Shown here: positions 36,085 to 49,000 of the stretch, piece by piece
Layout: every line of letters starts with the position of its first letter
How positions within the stretch are numbered: position 1 is the stretch's first letter
Assembly (NCBI GenBank): GCA_003952965.2
Contig: CM025849.1
Location: 5,367,947 to 5,431,946, forward strand
Length of the DNA stretch: 64,000 nucleotides
Direction: 5' to 3'
Source of the DNA: Morella rubra
Lineage: Eukaryota; Streptophyta; Magnoliopsida; Fagales; Myricaceae
Translations under genes and position numbers: made by a program
The notes under the pieces: generated by a model
Told to the model about the DNA's origin: nothing
Seen by the model: only the letters and a program-made list of their open reading frames with translations
The model's database searches: none

Positions 36085-36436
36085 TTGCCAACGCACAGTT
36101 TGTTTCCTCGATATTTTGCAGTATAGAAATTTTCAGTAAATAAATATATTTTAAAATTTTTAATTTTTATATATACATATTTTACTTTTTACAAATTTTA
36201 ATAAATTTCAATAAAATAGAAGGTGTTTATTTTCCTAATATTTTGGAGTATCAAAATTTCTAAAAAATAAATACACTCCAAAATTTTTAACTTTTACACA
36301 TACACACTTTACTTTTCACAAACTCTAATAAATCTCAATAAAGTAAAGATTCTCAAAATTTCGAGAATATTCTCTAAAATTTTGGCAAACAAACACCCCC
36401 TAAAGATTTCCAAAATTTTGGGAAACAAACACCCCC
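36085..36436. mobile_element. Nested MITE-like repeats (TTTGTTT-type ends)
   Basis: An outer unit seems to run from about 36085 (CACAGTTTGTTTCC) to 36436, whose reverse reads GGGGGTGTTTGTTTCCCAAA. An inner unit from about 36220 (AAGGTGTTTATTTTCC) ends at 36400, reverse GGGGGTGTTTGTTTGCC. The two right ends are nearly identical, which suggests insertion of one copy into a relative. The boundaries are approximate and target duplications are not clear. Confidence 0.45.
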
Positions 36437-37604
36437 AAGTATAACCAACTGCAATTTTTCTGTCAATAAATTTTCAATTTTTTTCCATTTTCACACCAAA
36501 TCTAGAGCTCGTAAAAAAAATATTAATATTTCTAAAATTATAATAATAAAATTATTACAATCACCACACCAAATTACCTCTCTTCATCAAAATAAACAAA
36601 AAAATCCAACCAAATCAGCTTTCTCCGAATTATTTCACCTACACCACCAAAACTAAATTTTTTTTAACATTTATCAAACATATTGAAAATTTTCACTCCT
36701 TTTTTTTTTTTTATAAAATTCAATAAAACTCTAATCTAAATATTATGATTACACCAAAAATTTTCTAAATGCAAACATGACCCCGATTCCGAGTTTCAAA
36801 ATTAATATTTACTGATGTTTTTAGAATCAAAGCCGATATGTGACTCTTTCTTGGCCGTTATATTATACCTTCGCTTTCTTCAACACTTTTTATGATAAAA
36901 TGGTATTTGTCTCTGCATTTCTTTTTTGATTTAGTTTAGAGGTGCATGTGAATGCAGTAATTTTTTATTAAAATAAATATTTTAAAAATAGTGATTTTCT
37001 TTAATAAGTGATTTTCTTGGTGTTTTATGAGCAAGTATGGTAAACATATATTCGGAGAAGAAAATAATGAAAAATCATTTTAATGAGTTAGACAATGTTT
37101 GATCCAACATCTTTTTACATAATCCTGACTTCTATCAAATAATTATAACTTGAATGATTTTAGATAAAAATAAAAATAAATAGATCAAATGGTTCGGTCT
37201 TAACTCATATTATAGGGAAAAAATTATCGTTTTTAGAACATAAAGTAAAACCAAAGACAAAAGTATATACCTCAATAAGATTGATCCACGAAAACAAATT
37301 TCCAAATAGATTCGTAGTAAATTATTGCTTTTACCTCTTCCGTGTAAATTTACAACTGATATTTGTTTTATTTTAGTCAGTCTCTAATTCATGTCCTCTT
37401 CTACATCAAATCTAGTGATAAATATGTTTTCTCTTATTTACTATATAAAAGTTTGACACATTGTCTCTTAAACTATTAATTTTGACAAATTACACCTAAC
37501 ATCTAATATTGATGATTGGCAAATTAACAAAAAAAATAATCATACCCACAAGTCAAACTCAAAATCTCTATTTCTTATTTATTCAAAAAGACCGTACTTA
37601 CCAT

Positions 37605-37775
37605 GGCAGCCTAGTTGGTTTAAGGGTCTGAAGATAGGGGCACCTAAGAGCGAATATAAGCAGGAAGTTTGCGGATTGAACTCCTACCTTCAAAATTAAC
37701 TGCACTTTTATTAGGTTATAGTGATGGTTTTCGTGGTACTTATGGCTCGATATGAATATCCTGACTAAAAAATTT
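37605..37775 (+). mobile_element. Possible tRNA-derived SINE
   Basis: The segment contains an A-box-like GCAGCCTAGTTGG followed about 60 bases later by a B-box-like GCGGATTGAACTCC, the spacing of an RNA polymerase III internal promoter. It ends in an A/T-rich tail. It does not fold as a proper tRNA by eye, so a SINE relic is more likely than a tRNA gene. No target duplication was found. Confidence 0.3.
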
Positions 37776-38689
37776 ATATGGTCACGATCAAGATAATAAA
37801 CTACCTTGATTACCTCTCTAGAAAAAGAAATGAGAGAAAAAGCTTATATACTTATAGACCCAATTTATTGGACTCCAAAAAAAATTCCAACAACTTTTCC
37901 AATTTAAATAAACAACAATTAGATAAAAGATAACCTATGCTAAATCATAATTTTGGAACTAAGCACAATAAGATAAGCTCTTGGTTCAAAATATTAGTCT
38001 TCATCACTTGGAAAGTGCAATGTGTTAAATTTAACTTATAATGCATCAAATTCCTTATAATTACTGAGTGAAGAGTATATCTATCTCTCTAAAAGTCATA
38101 GCTTAGGGCGTAATATATTTTGGTTATTAATTCAGCCAGGCTCATATGCAAGTACGTCACGAAAGAGATCATAAATTCAAGTGGAGAAAAGACAAAATAT
38201 TATTAAGGGAAGAGAAAAGACAAAAAAGAGTGCAAGAAAACGTATATTCACGGTACAAACAGGTCGGTCTAAGACCGCCCATATATTCAACGGGACCGCA
38301 ACTTTCTTCTCCACAATCCACAGTTGTGAGGCCGCAATTCGTAAAATGTTATGAGGTGGCACTGGTGAAATGCCACGTGGAACTGAAAACAAGTCAGCAA
38401 GTTGACAGGAAGTCAGCAGTTATCTTTTGATTCATTCGTGTTAACGGCGTTTCCGGGCCTGGGTTAACAAGAGAGATCTGTTTGACGAGGTGTTAATTAC
38501 TGCTCGACGTGGCATATCGTTATCTGGCTAACAAGTCCAATTGCAGGGATTGTACGTTCAATAACTGCTGGCGACCTGCTCCCAGAGCCCTAGACGTCAA
38601 AAACCTGACAAACGGCCCTGATTTTAGTGGCACTATATCTTCTCCGACTTACCTTAGGTCCCCCACTATATTTTGTGCGGGACCCTCAG

Positions 38690-39075
38690 AATTTCTCTCT
38701 CTATCCCTCTCTGAGAATCTCCACGGCGACAGTTCTTGAAGCCAAAACGAACCGAATTAGACCATATAGCTCTTTATCGTCCGTCTCTCTCTTTCTCTGC
38801 GCAATTCGATCGGTCAATGCCGGTACGTTTCCGTCACGTTTCAACTCTCTTTAGCTTCGTTCCCTCGATTTGTGCCGTTTTGAAGGGGTTTCTATGGATG
38901 CAATTCGGAAATTTTTGGAGAAACCCTAGAATTGTTTGCTTGATTTAGGGTTTCGAAGTTTTCTAATTCTTGGTGCTTTTCGAATTTTTCAATCTCGGCG
39001 GTTTTGTTTCTGTTTTTTTAGGCTTTTGTCAGTCTAGCATAATTTGAATTTCTTTTTATATACTTTAAAGCGATG

Positions 39076-39110
<35 letters not shown>

Positions 39111-39872
39111 TTGTTTTTTGGGTTGGTTGAACTCTATGTACTGCCTGCCTTCGTCAATGTCCGCGGACTTACTCGGTGTTTCATCAGTAGCATATGTTGT
39201 TGTGGTAATTGTACTTCAGTTTGTTTGTACTCTCGATACTGACTACTTGCCTCAATGCTAACTGACTTACTCCGTGCTTTTCAGCGGCAGTATATTTTGT
39301 TGCTGGTTACTGTAGTCCCACAGTTGCTTTTGTTGCATAAGGTTCGTCCGGTTTTTGAGAGAATAAGAGGAAGGGAAAGGAACTAAACTCTGACCTGTCA
39401 GTTCTTGACGTATTTGGAATATCACTAGGAAAGGAGACTTTTACTTGAATGTACTTAACTAAGTTTTCGCAAAGTTGAAGTAGGTGTTTTTTTGGGAAAC
39501 AAGAATTGAAGTCCGATGTGTTCAAATTTTGATTTTTTTCAGCTACCTGACAGGTGTTTAGTTAGTTAGTTCATTGATGTACTTCTCACAGTCCCTAGAT
39601 AGTTGCTTAATTCTATAAAATATGTTCCCCATTCTTAGCTGATTTAGTGTAGAGTGCTGAAATTGTCTGGTCCAAAGCTAGAAATTCTAGTAAACTAATT
39701 CTAGCTCATTGGTTTTGAAGAGACAATCTGTTTGCATTTATACTAACACTTATTTTTGGATTCCTGACGTTTTCTATGACAGGTTTCATTTGGTTACCGC
39801 CTTAGGTTTCTCAAGCCACCAGAGTGAAAGAGAAATCTTTCTTTGTTTAGTTGGTTCGATTGAGTTTGGGTA
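38690..39872 (+). promoter_or_regulatory. 5'UTR with intron and upstream ORF of the large plus-strand gene
   Basis: A leader exon ends at 38822 (CCG then GTACGT). The next exon starts at 39783 after CTATGACAG, giving a 960-bp 5'UTR intron that contains a CT microsatellite. Splicing creates an upstream ORF of 16 codons: ATG at 38817 next to the junction, continuing in the second exon as VSFGYRLRFLKPPE, stop at 39825-39827, 45 bases before the main ATG. The transcription start is not determined. Confidence 0.55.
39079..39110. repeat. CT microsatellite in a 5'UTR intron
   Basis: About 13 CT units on the transcribed strand, within the 5'UTR intron of the large plus-strand gene. Confidence 0.85.
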
Positions 39873-42800
39873 ATGGCTGGAAATGTGAGGTTTGAGTCAT
39901 GTTCAGCTAGTCCTGAGGAATATGCTTGTCCGGGGGGCTATAAAAACGTGCAGAGGGGGAGTTACACTACTGTTGGTTTTGATAGGTCAGGAAACTTCCG
40001 TAAAGATGGAGATAGTCGTGCTTTTGGTTCTAGTAATAGTTCCCGGGGGAGTGCTACGTCAGCAGGGGATTTGCCTCCGCTATCTGAGTGTCTGACATTG
40101 GATCCTATTTCAATGGGAGACCAAAAATATACTCGGTCAAGTGAGTTGAGGAGAGTACTGGGAATTTCCTCTGGGAGCACTGTGGAAGACAATTCTTTTG
40201 GAGTTGCTAAAGTAAAGTCTCCACATCCAGTAGCTATAGAGGACCTAAAACGAATTAGAGCAGATGTACGAGATGGCTCTATTGAGGCCAGGTAATTCTA
40301 GGTTTTCTGAAATACAAATTCATTCTTCAGGTTATCCAATGTTCATGTCATTTCAGGCATACGACCCTAAACGTCTATCTTTGAATAAAATAGTTGGAGT
40401 TATACCCAATCCGAGGCTCTGTTTTGTGTGCGTGCGTATGTGGAGTATACCCCTAGATATCTATCCCAGGATGTATATTGTTGTTTGTGTTGTGTGTGGC
40501 ATATAAATTGACCTTGTTTGGAATTGGGAGAACCTAGGATGTGATGATGTTTGCATTAAAGAGAGCCATTCTCTACTTAAGATGCAATAATTTTTTGTCA
40601 GGGGCAGGACAAAAATGCTTGATGATTCCGAACACAAATTAGACAAGTATTGCGAAGCTTTAAACTCAAAGAAGCAACAACGGAGTGATATGCATACAAA
40701 TGACAGGTCAGGGGGTTCAAACTTCATGAAGATAGGAAACCGGGTTCAGCGAAACCTTCTGGCTCAAAGACTGGAAGAGAGGCCTAAAAATGCTGGTCTA
40801 AATAAGCGAGTCCGCTCATCTGTTGCAGAGATACGGGTTTGTGTACATCAATACTTATGGAATTTGTTTCAATTTTCAATCTCTTAGTTTAACTTACCTT
40901 GTTGCAGTTATGAAGTGTTCTTGATGGTCTTTCTACGGTAGTAAATGATTGTTGCATTTCATGTTATTCCTTAATTTTCTCAGACATGTTTTTCGTGTGT
41001 CACTGTTGTGTATATGCTACAAAAGCTTGCAAATCTTGGATCAGTCTGTTTTTACCATTTGAATGGTGTAAAATTTCTTCTTGTCAATTTGCTGTAGCTC
41101 AAATGACACCTTTTCTAAGAACAAGTTGAAAGGTGAAGTCGTGCTTTAAGACTCAATGGATGCTTCTGTGACTTACAAATAGACTCAACAGGAAAGAACT
41201 GTTACTCCTTTAGAAAAGGGAGAAGGAGATGATGGAGTGGAGCTCATGTCACACTCACAAGCAGAAGGCCAACAAGTAGCAGTATAGTGGTGTATGATCC
41301 AACATACTGTTGACAATGGAGCAGGCATAGGAAGCATCAATTAGCATGAAAAATTCACTGAATCTTCTTTTGAGATCAATTAACGTAGTGCTAAATGCTA
41401 CACTAATTGCTGTTGATTTGCTTCAAAATACTATTATTACTCAAATGTGTGTATCTGTTAACCAAAAATTATGCAACATATCTTTAATATCTTATTGGCT
41501 ATCATAGTTCACATTTTATTCTATTGAACCTTTAGGCTGAAGGTCGAACTAATTCCTCGTTGAGGCAACCTATGCTCATGGGAAAAGATAGAGATATGGT
41601 TAAAGATGTTGGTGAAGGTTGTGACATTGTTGAAGAAAAGATTCGTCGACTGCCTGTTGGAGGGGAAACGTGGGACAGAAAAATGAAAAGAAAACGATCT
41701 ATTAGTGCTGTCTCTAGCAGACCGATAGATGGTGACACGGGGCCCAAACGAGCAATGCATCATAAGTTTAAAAATGGGTCGGCTCTGCATTCTGCTGATG
41801 TCCAAGATTTGAGGCATGTGTACTTTCTTTTCTGGCATCCTGATATGTTTCCAGTTTGTGCATTAGTTATAGATTCTTATTTGATAAGGGAATACAATAC
41901 CAAGAAGAATGGTGGGATTTCTTTATGATTCTACTGGACAAAATAGTACTATTACAGAAAAATAAGATGTTGTATGTGCTTCCTATACCGAGGCGCAAAA
42001 CATGATAGTTCCCCCTCCATGACCTCCTCTACATTGTAAGTTTCAAAGTTCTTTTGGCACCATGTGGATTCCACGATTTAAATCAATTTGGGTGGTGAAA
42101 AGAGAGTATACTACTCTAATATGGTGCTTTATATTTAGCATTCATTTTTGTGGATAACATGAAAGAATTTTAAAGTTTGCAAATCAACTGAGCATGCATG
42201 TAGTTTAAGCAACTTTCCTGTAGATGGATTAAAAGCAACCTTAATAGAATTCTTAGAAGCAGAGAACGGTACAACGTGTAAGGCAACCTGCACTATATTC
42301 ATCAAGTGCCAAATTTTTCCAGAAATGAGTTTTTTTTTTTTTTTTTTGGGGGAGGGGGGGATCTTGTACAAGTGAGCCAATAGCAGAGTTTATTCCTTAT
42401 TAAGTTTTTTGTTTGTGCCAATCCAACATATCACTTCTTTTCTAAGTAGAGAACAGTATAAGGGAATTCAATGTTTTGAAATAGCTTTGTAAGTCGTTGA
42501 TTATTCATAATGATACTAAGTTGTATTTATGGATTTTTGCAATAAATTGCTTTTTCCACAGCAGGTTAACTGCATTTTATATGTTTCGTATCTATTGATC
42601 ACTAAGGCCTAACTCAGTAAGGGTATTATTAGTGATAGTAATTTTCCTCACTTCAGCTCTCAAACCTCGAGTGAGAGATTATTTAGTTCTGACTTCATTT
42701 GACAAGAAAGGAGTATCTGCAGAAGTGATTTCCTAGTGGAGATTACTTCAGTTCTGTGGAAGTGGAGATTGTAACAATGTCAATTGTTGACCACTTATTT

Positions 42801-45800
42801 TACTTTTATGTTTTCAGTTTTATAGTCCTTGACCTTATTACAAGAGGAAAGGCATACTAAAGTGTAGTCTAGTTTTTTCCCCTCCTGTTTTTGTTCTTAC
42901 TTCTTCCAATAGCTCCAAAACTGTTAAGGAGTGCGGATTCATGAATCAGAGATTCTGGTCTAGCTTCATATTACAGACATAGATAACTGCTAATTTGGTT
43001 GTCATTTTCCCCCTTCTTCCCTGCTGACTTGCTGAATGTCAACTTGGATGAGTAGATCCTATGTAGGCCAACTATCTTGGCAAAATGCAAAAAATTGCTA
43101 AGTCTGAAAGGAAGCTCCAACAGGGATGAAGAGGTTTTAAGGGATTGCAGAGGGTAACCTCCCATTAATGTATCCTCTATGGACCAATCCCTACCCTGTT
43201 CTTCTCGTTTGAAAGAAAGTCTCAGAGCATTGTTGTCATTATCCTGTGGTGGCCTCCTTTTCTTTTGGAAAATTTGTGCTCATATTCAGAGAGTTCCTAT
43301 ATCTCAAAAAAGTTTGACACTATCATTGGTTATGAGAGGTTTACAATCTTTTTTTTCTCCAGAAATTTTGAGTTGTTTTTCATTTTGGGTTATGTATTTT
43401 TTGTTCCCTTTGTAGACTTGAAAATCATTTAGTTCTTGCAAAGTGATATTAAGCTTCTGAAACTTCATATTTTGCAGATCAGGATCCTCTAATGGCAGTG
43501 GAGGCATTAACAAAGATGGTACTACCCTTCCTGTTTTTACAAATGCTCGTGCAATTCCTAAGAATGAATCAGACAGAGTTTCTCTTGTGCGTAAGGAGCG
43601 GACAATAGTGAAGGGAAATAATAAGTATGTATGCATATTTGAGCATCAATCTTTCTATTTTTTGATATCTTACTTGGACGGGCAGTTGAAGCTGAACTAG
43701 GGTTGTTTTTTGATTATTTTATTTATCTAACCTTATTCTAATGATTGAATTATCATAACTTTGTTCAGGTTAAGTGCTTGTGAGGATGATTATACAGTAA
43801 CTCAGAATCCATTGACTAAGGGAAATGCTCCACGGATGCCACGATCTAGCCCTGTAATGGCAGGAAATGCATCTCCTAATCTTCCTTGCACTTCTGGGGC
43901 AAATGAAGTCTGCGACCATCCTCCAAGCATAAACAAATTTCTTTCAGTTAGCGGGTCTAACAATCGCAAGCGTCCTTTGCCCACAGGATCATCCTCTCCT
44001 GCCATGGCTCAATGGGTTGGTCAGAGACCACAAAAATCCTCTCGCAGCCGAAGAGCAAATGTGGTGTCTCCTGTGTCAAGCCATGATGAGGTGCAGATAT
44101 CGTCAGAATCATGTGATTTAGGTGCCAGAGTAACTTCAATTGGGACCAATGGGTTGCTTCCTGCTAGGAATGGCATCAAGAATTTTAAAGTGAAACATGA
44201 ACATGTCTCATCTCCAGCCAGATTTTCTGAAAGTGAAGAATCTGGTGCTAGTGAAAATCTTGGAAGTAGATTGAAGGATAAAGGATCAAGGAGTTTTGAA
44301 GTAGATGAAAGAGGGGTTAACTCCACTGAGAGTGGGGTTCCTTCTGTATTGTTTATAAAGAAGAATAAGTTACCTAAGAAAGAAGAAATTGGAGATGGTG
44401 TGCACAAACAAGGAAGGAGTGTTAGGGGCGCATCAGTTTCTAGGGCTAGCATTTCACCAATGCGAGAGAAACTGGACACTCCAACCTCAACAAAACCCCT
44501 TAGAAGTACGAGGCCTGCTTCTGAAAAGAATGGAAGGTGTAGAACATCTCTCCCATTGGGATCATATTTTGCTCTCCGTCTTTTTCGCCCCCCCCCCCCC
44601 CCCCCAAAAAAAATGCTCTCTGTTTCTTCTCCTCCCCTCTTCTTAAATCATATTTCATAATTGCTATGTTCAATCTCCGCATGTACATTTTCAGTAAGTC
44701 AGGGCGTCCTCCTCTTAAGAAACTGTCTGATCGCAAGGCTTTGACTCGTCTTGGTCATACATCAATTGGAGGTTCCTCAGATGTGGCTGGTAAAATCTCA
44801 CTATAGTCCCTATTATTATGAATTTGTATGTGTGTAGGTTGGAATAAGCATTTATTCTTCGCATTTTACTAGTCCGACTAATATGTTTTATTATATTCTC
44901 AGAAATTTGGGAGGAAAAAATGGTGAAGAAGCATATGAGAGAATAATATCTGACAAAAAAGAAACAGGAAAAAATATTAATTATGGCTAAAGCAACTACC
45001 TTTCCCAGTGGCCACATCTTGTTCTTGTCTTGGGAGCATGTGAAGGTTCAAGAATTGCCTACAAAAGTTTGAATTTTTAAAAAATACATGCCAGTTTTTA
45101 TTTGGATATATCTAAAACTGGCGGATTTGAGTAGATTTCCTTTTTATAATCTCTGGTATGTTAGAAGTACCAAACTGGAAATATATTTGCTTCACAGTTT
45201 TGCCTGTTGGACTTGGTTCTGAATAGTTAACTCGTATTCAATTTAGGTACGCACCTGTAATTGTCTCTATGTAGGTGTATAGACTTTATTTGTGATACAT
45301 GCATCTATGACAATTGCATTTTCTTCTCTCTATGCCATACTTTGCATACAAAACATAATTATTCTCTTTCCTGCTGTTCCCATTTGAAAAATAGAATACA
45401 GGAATTAGGTAGGAGATGGAATGTGTTCATAGCTGATTCTTTTGTTGCCATCTACCATATATGATGTTCCAGGTGAATCAGATGATGATCGTGAAGAACT
45501 CTTAGGAGCTGCCAATTATGCTCGTGATGCCAGCAGTATGTGTTTGAGCTAGATTTTGTTTTGCTTCATCAGATGGCTATGGATGTATTTCCTTCTCCAT
45601 GAGCATTGTCATCCGAGAAGATATTGGTTACTTTTGCAGATGTTGCCTGTTCAAGTCAGTTCTGGAAGGAAATGGACCCATATTTTGCTCTGGTCAGCTC
45701 AGCGGATGAGTCCTGCTTGAAGCAGCAGGTGGTAGCCAGAAACCAGAACTAGAGAGATGTCATTCTTTTAGTTATAGCGTAATTAGTTTTTGAATGGTCC

Positions 45801-45963
45801 CTTACATATACTTCTGTTGTCTGTTGACATTTGGATCAGCTGAAATCTGCACGCGAGAATCATGAAAGCTTGTTTCAGGTGCTCTGCAATGGAAACAGTG
45901 TTTTGGTAATTTCTAAGAGTATATTTGCTTGTTAATGGCATCTTCTGATTGTTGAGGACATGT

Positions 45964-46006
<43 letters not shown>

Positions 46007-49000
46007 CTTTTCTTTCCTCTCAACAAAACAAAGAAAATCCCTCTTCCTCTTTCTATTTCCCTCGACCTAGATTTAAGCTAGGATCATACATCATTTGCAG
46101 GCATATAGCATGAGCCCTCTAGTTGGTTTCTCTTTCTAGTAAAATCTTCATTAATTTATCAAATTAAAAGAAAATGAGAAAGTGAAAAACTTGAGACTTC
46201 TGGTTGTCTAGAACCTTGTCCAATTAACACATTGCAATTTTTGTGGGAATTTTAGGGGTTGTATCTGTCCTTTTAGTGTTTGTTGGTAAATAAGAACTGG
46301 ATTTGATTTTGTGTTGCTGCAATGATGGCAGAATCCATTCTTAGAATTCATATTGTTACAAATAGATTGTTCCACAAGGGCTGATGGTCGTCTTGTACTT
46401 GGTCTCTGAAATTCTTGAATTGATCCTGTGATTTAACAATGGGGACTGAGATCCTCTGTCATGACGAAAGTAATTTGTTTGTTCTTCTTGATGTTGATGA
46501 AACTTATCGAATAACTTTTCATGGTATTTAATTCTTCCCAGAAAATTCTCAAAACAGTTTTTGCTGCAACAGAAACAAATTGTGTTTTGAAAACTTTTCC
46601 AAACATCCTGAAGGCGTGTTAGATAGACACAATAGTTTGGTGTTGAGGGAATGTGAGATCAATTTGATCATTTAAGCATTTAGTTACAATTAGGATTTGT
46701 TGACAAACATCTTACCCAATCCATAACATCACGGCTCTTAATCTCATCTTACTGTCCTACCCATGCTAAGTCATCCTAATTGATGCTGTCAGTCTTAATT
46801 GACCATATTAGGCTTTTTGCGTGCTTTTGTTGTGTGTGCACATATTGGACATTGTAAGTCTGACTGTCATTAGTCTTTGACCATACTGAAAATGTCCTTT
46901 GAGATCATGTAAATCTTATTTCTGAAAAGGCTTATAATTCTTCATGTAGTACTGAAATTATATTGTTCCTCAGAGAAGTTCATGGAAAGAGTTATTTTTC
47001 TCAGGCTCTTGATTCTGAAGAAAAAGAGAGAAGCTTTGGAGAAGAAAATGCATTAAATAAGCCTTCTAAGTCTGGCAATCTGGATAATCTACTCCAAGAC
47101 ATTGTTACTTCTGTAAAATTTGATGTGGGAAGGACAAGAAAAGTTGCCCCATTCTACCAGAGAGTGTTGTCAGCTCTGATTGTGGAAGATGAAACTGAAG
47201 AATTTGAAGAAAACAATGGAGAAAGAGATAGGACTGCCCAAGACAGTAGTCATTCTCTTATTGATACCTGTCTCCCTGTTGATGTTGTTCATACAAACGG
47301 TGTCAGAACTGAATCTAGATCTGTCTCCTTGTTGGGTCTTCAAACTAAGAAGCCATGTGCTGTCAACAGAGTTTGTTGTAATGGGAGGAGTGACTTCACA
47401 AGGGGGACAAGAATCAGCAATAAATTATCTACTGAGGATCTGTTCCAGGGAGATCGTGAATTTTTGCATTCTGATGGTGCAATGTTCCCATTGTCTTCGG
47501 AAAATGGTGTTGATGGGCCGCTAGCTGAATATACAAATGCTTGTGGAAGCTTCTCCATTGACTGCTCATATGATCAGATGTGTCCAGATGATAGACTGTT
47601 GCTGGAGCTGCAGAGTATTGGTCTATATCCAGAGAAAGTGGTGAGCATTTAATTTACAAAAGCAATGACAGTGCATTCTTGCTGTATATATATATATAGC
47701 TTTTCTTTACCAAATTCGTATTTGGGGCCTCTTATCAATAAGGCACTTGCATGTGAGCTTCATGATAGAAATATGTAGTGACTTTTTGCATGATAACTCT
47801 CTCTCTCTCTCTCTCTCTCCCCCCCCCCCTTCTCTGTTGTGTGTTGTGCATGTACATGCATGGAATTTTTTTCCCTAAAAACTAACAATTATTTATATTT
47901 TCGATCTCCCTTTTGGTTGTCTTGTCTCAGCCGGATCTGGCAGATGGAGAGGATGAAACGATTGATCAGGATATTGTTGAACTACAGAAAAAGCTTCACG
48001 AGCTGGTAATGTTTCTGAGTTACTCCTTTTGGGTGTGTAATATTTTCAACTTTCATGATGGCACTTCCAAATTTGAAGTGTCTCACAAAGTTGAGCAGAA
48101 ATAGTCCTGTCCCAAACTGTCTTGGTTGAGATTTCCCCAAAAAAAAAAAATAAAAAAGATCATGGGACAGTGATCTTCCTAATATGTCTTTTAGGTAATT
48201 ATAGGTGAAACAGCTTTTCAGGAGAATAGTGTTTTTTTGTATTGTTTGTCTTTTTAGAAAAAAGGGGAGGATAAATAGAAAATCAAGGGCTTAAGTATTC
48301 TACTTTTAGAAAGGGGATGCTTCTTTTGGGAAATCTTTGAAGGAACAAACTTAAATTGGGACAGAGTGTACTTTTTGCTTCCATGAGATATTGGTTCCTG
48401 CCTTTTTATTGATCAATCATATTCTTGCAATTTTCTTTAGCATTTTTCAGAAGATTCTTCAGACCTATTTTATACGTGACTGCTTTTGTAGGTTGCTAAA
48501 GAGAAGGTTCACATGGAAAAAATTATCAAAGCTATTGACGAAAGCAGGGCAATGGAAGAGCGGTCGGAGATTCAGTAATTTAAATTTGCTTTAGATATGA
48601 GACATTTAATCTTTTTGGTAATAGTGGAAATGGATGAGTTTTTTTTTTTTCTGTTGAAGGTTGATATTGTGTTTTAATTTTTCAGGCGCCTTGAGCAGGT
48701 TGCAATGGACAGGCTTGTTGAGTTGTCTTACCAAAAGCAGCTGGTAATGTTTTTTTATTCTGTGGTTTTCTTTTTAGTTTGGTTCTGTCTTCCCAAAAAT
48801 CGAACTTATGCATGTATATTTTTTTGGTAATCAATACTATCATAAAAGCACCAAATGTGGCATAATGCTAAAGGGACTGTAACAGAAGTAATGAAGATAT
48901 GTACCTTAAATCCTTAAGGTTAGGATGAAAGGGCACACTTGAGAAAGAATCTGATGAAATGAAGTTTGAATTGTTACAGAATTAAGGGCACATTTTGCAA

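Larger units (their letters stand above)
35840..38600. other. AT-rich intergenic region between divergent genes
   Basis: Separates the ACR12-like gene (minus) from the large plus-strand gene. Besides the nested MITE-like repeat and a possible SINE listed separately, only low-complexity A/T sequence is seen. No gene is supported. Confidence 0.5.

Noticed and set aside
37605..37690. tRNA gene
   Set aside because: A- and B-box-like motifs exist but a full cloverleaf with paired acceptor stem cannot be formed by eye; listed only as a possible SINE.
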